NCBI GenBank assembly: GCA_002408465.1
Contig: DHSM01000001.1
Coordinates: forward strand, 1 to 64,000
Direction of reading: 5' to 3'
From: Firmicutes bacterium UBA5286
Lineage (GTDB): Bacteria; Bacillota; Proteinivoracia; UBA4975
DNA length: 64,000 nt
The notes under the pieces were generated by a model. It was not told the DNA's origin. It saw nothing but the letters and a program-made list of their open reading frames with translations, and searched no databases. Position numbers and translations under genes: made by a program. Every line of letters starts with the position of its first letter. Position 1 is the first letter of the stretch. Positions 61,296 to 64,000 of this stretch are shown here, piece by piece.

Positions 61296-62069
61296 TTATG
61301 CCTTGGGACCCTTAAGGGTAACCTCGCCGCTGCGCAAAAAATGTCGAACTCCGCTGTCATCCTCTACAATCAGCTGGCCTTCCGGCCCCACATCCAGGGC
61401 TTGGCCGCAGATTGCCTCTCTGCCCCGGGCAGCTGTTACCGGTTTCCCCAGGACAATATCCAGTTTCCGCCACTGGGACAGGACCTGCTCAGACCTGCCC
61501 TGGTCCCATAAATTCAGGCCGCTGTTAACTGCAGCGGCCAGCAAGGCCAGCAACCGGTCCCGGCGCCACTCCTTGCCTGTACAAATTAAAAGGGATCTGG
61601 CATTGAGTTCCGGGGGAAAGGAACGCTGATTTACATTGAGGCCGATGCCGGCCACTAATTTGTCACCGCTGGCCTCCAAGAGAATCCCCCCTAATTTGCC
61701 CCCTGAAGCCAGCAGATCATTGGGCCATTTCAGGCCTATTTCCGGCAGAAAAGGAATCAGAGCCTGCCCCAAAGCAACCCCCGCCGCCAGGGAAAACCCA
61801 CCCCAATTTTGGCGGGGCAGCGAAGGGTAGAAAACCAGGCTGAAATACAAGTTAAGGCCTGGGGGTGACTGCCATACCCGTCCTAATCGGCCCCGTCCCC
61901 GGTCCTGGCTGTCGGCGGCAATAACCGTCCCCTGAGGCCAGGCTTCTTCCAGGGACAAGACATTAGTAGAACCCAGTCGGGGGAACCAATGGAGCCTCAG
62001 ACCCGGGGGCATTAATCGCTCTGCTTTCCCCATGCATTCCCGGCCCGTAAAGAAATGATTGCTGTCCAT
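61296..62069 (-). CDS. birA: Biotin-[acetyl-CoA-carboxylase] ligase, without DNA-binding domain
   Basis: 257 residues. It activates biotin to biotinyl-AMP and attaches it to a carboxylase. SQDRGRGRLGRVWQSP is the biotin/ATP loop, LKWPNDLLASGGKLGGILLE the catalytic Lys region, GIGLNVNQRSF follows, and a C-terminal SH3-like domain ends it. The N-terminal HTH of the bifunctional repressor BirA is missing, so it is the ligase-only type. ATG behind GGGGGAA. Confidence 0.94.
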   Translation of the reverse strand: MDSNHFFTGRECMGKAERLMPPGLRLHWFPRLGSTNVLSLEEAWPQGTVIAADSQDRGRGRLGRVWQSPPGLNLYFSLVFYPSLPRQNWGGFSLAAGVALGQALIPFLPEIGLKWPNDLLASGGKLGGILLEASGDKLVAGIGLNVNQRSFPPELNARSLLICTGKEWRRDRLLALLAAAVNSGLNLWDQGRSEQVLSQWRKLDIVLGKPVTAARGREAICGQALDVGPEGQLIVEDDSGVRHFLRSGEVTLKGPKA

Positions 62070-62122
62070 GAAATTCCCCCATCAGTGTTCATCGACGTTC
62101 CTCAGGAACGACAAGATTTAGT

Positions 62123-62227
62123 TCAGGATTTAGATTTAAACCCGGTCCGCCTGGTCTTTGGTTTTCTGCCAAGCTTGATCCATATGCCTCGCCTGGGCTG
62201 CTTGCGCACCGGCAAATGATATTTCAT
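62123..62227 (-). CDS. Possible small basic protein (34 aa)
   Basis: An ATG at 62227 with AGGGAGGGG just upstream opens 34 codons to TGA (MKYHLPVRKQPRRGIWIK then LGRKPKTRRTGFKSKS). It has about 14 Lys/Arg, no membrane segment and no family I know. The ribosome binding site is the main support. It lies between the ileS terminator and birA in a region without other genes. Basic, RNA-binding-like composition, but coding status is unsure. Confidence 0.35.
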   Translation of the reverse strand: MKYHLPVRKQPRRGIWIKLGRKPKTRRTGFKSKS

Positions 62228-62355
62228 ACATTCCCCTCCCTGCATTTTGCTACTATACATTATTCCAGGGAATGAGCAGGGGCAACCCGGCAAAAGCCCA
62301 ACACCGAACCCGCCCAGGGGCTTTCTCCATTATACCTGAGGCAGGGGCAAAAAAA

Positions 62356-62374
62356 AAGCGCGGAAACCGCGCTT
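62356..62374 (-). terminator. Terminator of ileS
   Basis: AAGCGCGG / CCGCGCTT with a 3-nt loop followed by nine T residues on the minus strand, 45 bp past the ileS stop. Confidence 0.9.
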
Positions 62375-62419
62375 AGAGTATTCTTAAAATGCGGCAGCAA
62401 AGGGCAATCCCCAAGTGTA

Positions 62420-64000
62420 TCACTCTGCCAGTCGGGTATCCAGACCGGTCAGGTGGTCGTTGAGGTTCTGCCGCTCCAGCTTCGGATCTTGCACCCGCTG
62501 GATGCTGAGGGCCAGAGTCTCCTTGCTGATATAATCGGCGAAGGCCTCAACCGCGCTGGCCACTTCCTCATCCCCGTCATAGACAATGTGAATCTTGTCG
62601 GCGACCTGGTAGTCCTTGCGCTTGCGCAGTTGCTGCACCTTGGAGACAAATTCCCGGGCAAAGCCTTCAGCGATAAGTTCCTGGGTCAGGGTGGTGTCCA
62701 GGATGACAAAGAGGTTGTTTTCCATGGCCACTGTAAAGCCCTCTTTGGCGACAATGGTGATCTCCACCAGGTCCCGGGTAAGGAGGGTCTCTTCGCCTTT
62801 AAGGGTAAGGGTTATTTCTTCTCCTCCTTCAAGTTGGGCGGCAGCTTTGGCGGCATCCAGCCCGGCCAGGGCGCCGCTGAATTCCTTGATCTTGGGGCCC
62901 AGAGCAGGACCGGCTGCGGGGAAGTTGGGCTTGAGCCTGTATTCCATAAATCGGCTGAGGTCTGCGGCAAATTCCACCTGTTTGACATTGAGCTCCTCTG
63001 CAATCAGGGGCACAAGGCCAGTGAGGAGTTTTTTATTTTCCCCCGCCACCAGAATCTTGTTCAGGGGCTGGCGGACCTTTATCTTCACCTGTTCCCGGGC
63101 GGAGCGGCCCAGGCCTACCAGACTGCGGGCCAAGTCCATGCGCTCTTCTACGTTGGCGTCAATGAGCCGGGCTTGAGGCTGGGGATAGTCGGTCAGGTGC
63201 ACAGAGAGGGGGTCATTGGTGAGATTGCGGTAGAGTTCTTCGGCTGTAAAAGGCGCATAAGGGGCAATGAGCTTAGCTATTCCCACCAGCACTTCGTAGG
63301 TGGTGTTGTAGACTGCCCGCTTGTCATCATCCAGTTCTGAAGCCCAGAACCGGCGCCGGGCCCTGCGGATATACCAGTTGGACAGGTCTTCCACCACAAA
63401 GTCCTGAATATGGCGAACGGCCCGGGTCAGGTCATAGGCATCCATATCTTCCTTGACTGTCCTAACGAGATTGTTGTATTTGGAGATTATCCAGCGGTCC
63501 AGTTCGGGCCGCTTATTCTCAGGGACAAAGAATTCCCTGGGATCCAGTTCATCGGTATTGGCATAGAGGGCAAAAAAAGTATAGACATTGCGCAGGGTGC
63601 CGAAGAACCTGCTCAGCACTTCGCTGACTCCGTCCGCATCAAAGCGGGTTGGGATCCAGGCTGGGGATACATAGAGCAGGTACCAGCGGACGGCGTCGGC
63701 GCCATACTTTTCAAAGAGCTCAAAGGGGTCGGCGGTATTGCCCTTGGATTTGGACATCTTTTTCCCTTCCTTATCCAGGACGAGATCGTTAACCAGCACC
63801 CGCTTGTAGGGCGCCACCCCCTTGATAAAGGTGGAGATGGCAAGCAGCGAGTAAAACCAGCCCCGAGTCTGGTCGATGGCTTCGCAGATAAAGTCGGCGG
63901 GGAACTGGCTAGCAAAAAGCTCCTGGTTTTCAAAGGGATAGTGGTATTGGGCAAAAGGCATAGAGCCCGAGTCAAACCAGCAGTCAATGACCTCGGTGAC
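62420..64000 (-). CDS. ileS: Isoleucyl-tRNA synthetase, C-terminal part (runs off the right edge)
   Basis: 526 residues of the C-terminal half are present; the frame stays open to the window edge (VIDCWFDSGSMPFAQYHYPF). KKMSKSKGNTADPF is the class I KMSKS site, then the anticodon-binding domain (LSNWYIRRARRRFWASELDD). The C-terminus (LTLKGEETLLTRDLVEITIV to the end) lacks the Cys pairs of the zinc finger found in type 1 IleS and resembles the longer type 2 (eukaryote-like) form. It charges tRNA-Ile. The N-terminal catalytic HIGH site lies outside. Confidence 0.97.
   Translation of the reverse strand, partial: VTEVIDCWFDSGSMPFAQYHYPFENQELFASQFPADFICEAIDQTRGWFYSLLAISTFIKGVAPYKRVLVNDLVLDKEGKKMSKSKGNTADPFELFEKYGADAVRWYLLYVSPAWIPTRFDADGVSEVLSRFFGTLRNVYTFFALYANTDELDPREFFVPENKRPELDRWIISKYNNLVRTVKEDMDAYDLTRAVRHIQDFVVEDLSNWYIRRARRRFWASELDDDKRAVYNTTYEVLVGIAKLIAPYAPFTAEELYRNLTNDPLSVHLTDYPQPQARLIDANVEERMDLARSLVGLGRSAREQVKIKVRQPLNKILVAGENKKLLTGLVPLIAEELNVKQVEFAADLSRFMEYRLKPNFPAAGPALGPKIKEFSGALAGLDAAKAAAQLEGGEEITLTLKGEETLLTRDLVEITIVAKEGFTVAMENNLFVILDTTLTQELIAEGFAREFVSKVQQLRKRKDYQVADKIHIVYDGDEEVASAVEAFADYISKETLALSIQRVQDPKLERQNLNDHLTGLDTRLAE

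Overview
The window looks like chromosome from a spore-forming, Gram-positive, Clostridia-like Bacillota. The evidence is a SpoIIP-type cell-wall hydrolase, a Cys-rich protein behind a sigma-K-like promoter, the cggR-gap-pgk-tpiA-gpmI-eno operon, the rapZ-yvcK-whiA-HPr cluster, ftsE-ftsX with a LytM hydrolase, a CtpB-like protease and a MinJ-like protein, L31 with Cys pairs, sigma-54, and frequent TTG/GTG starts behind strong Shine-Dalgarno sequences. Nearly all genes are on the minus strand. No rRNA, tRNA or CRISPR array was seen. The last gene (ileS) runs off the right edge, and the window opens inside a decayed IS copy.

Region 1-9.9 kb is visibly richer in A+T than the rest and reads as an accessory island. 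It holds remnants of an ISLre2-type insertion sequence and two export modules. Each module begins with a small exported protein behind its own sigma-A promoter, followed by ABC transporter genes. The right module (9.5 to 5.0 kb) pairs two MacB-like proteins, each an ATPase fused to a membrane and extracytoplasmic part, with a membrane-embedded HExxH (M50-like) protease. The left module (4.5 to 1.2 kb) has a secreted Ser/Gly-rich protein, a long hairpin, an exported protein, an ATPase and a permease. An orphan end of the same IS lies between them. This is the best candidate for an undescribed system.

Region 10-19.6 kb is the lower-glycolysis operon led by its repressor CggR, with a promoter and a CggR-type operator, followed by secG and a K+-dependent-type membrane pyrophosphatase. 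Region 19.6-26 kb holds a flavoprotein, sigma-54 (with a textbook -24/-12 promoter in front of its own gene), L31, an ABC-F protein, an MscS channel and HPr. Region 26-36.7 kb carries whiA, yvcK, rapZ, two PHP hydrolases, a SpoIIP paralogue, DegV, trxA-trxB (with a CsoR/CstR-like palindrome at the promoter), an MFS transporter and a surface protein.

Region 37-44 kb contains a LuxR-type regulator, the Cys-rich protein, a CAP-domain protein, and a six-gene operon led by a DUF2089 zinc-ribbon regulator. Five of its six products share one short helical motif, and two are LiaX/YvlB-like DUF4097 proteins, which suggests envelope-stress sensing. Region 44-54.7 kb holds uvrC, two ABC transporter loci (one with a frameshifted neighbour, one whose permease has nearly vanished), uvrA and uvrB, with a perfect SOS box before uvrB. 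Region 54.7-64 kb has a Phd/RelE-type toxin-antitoxin pair, the minJ-ctpB-lytM-ftsX-ftsE division cluster, birA and the 3' part of ileS.
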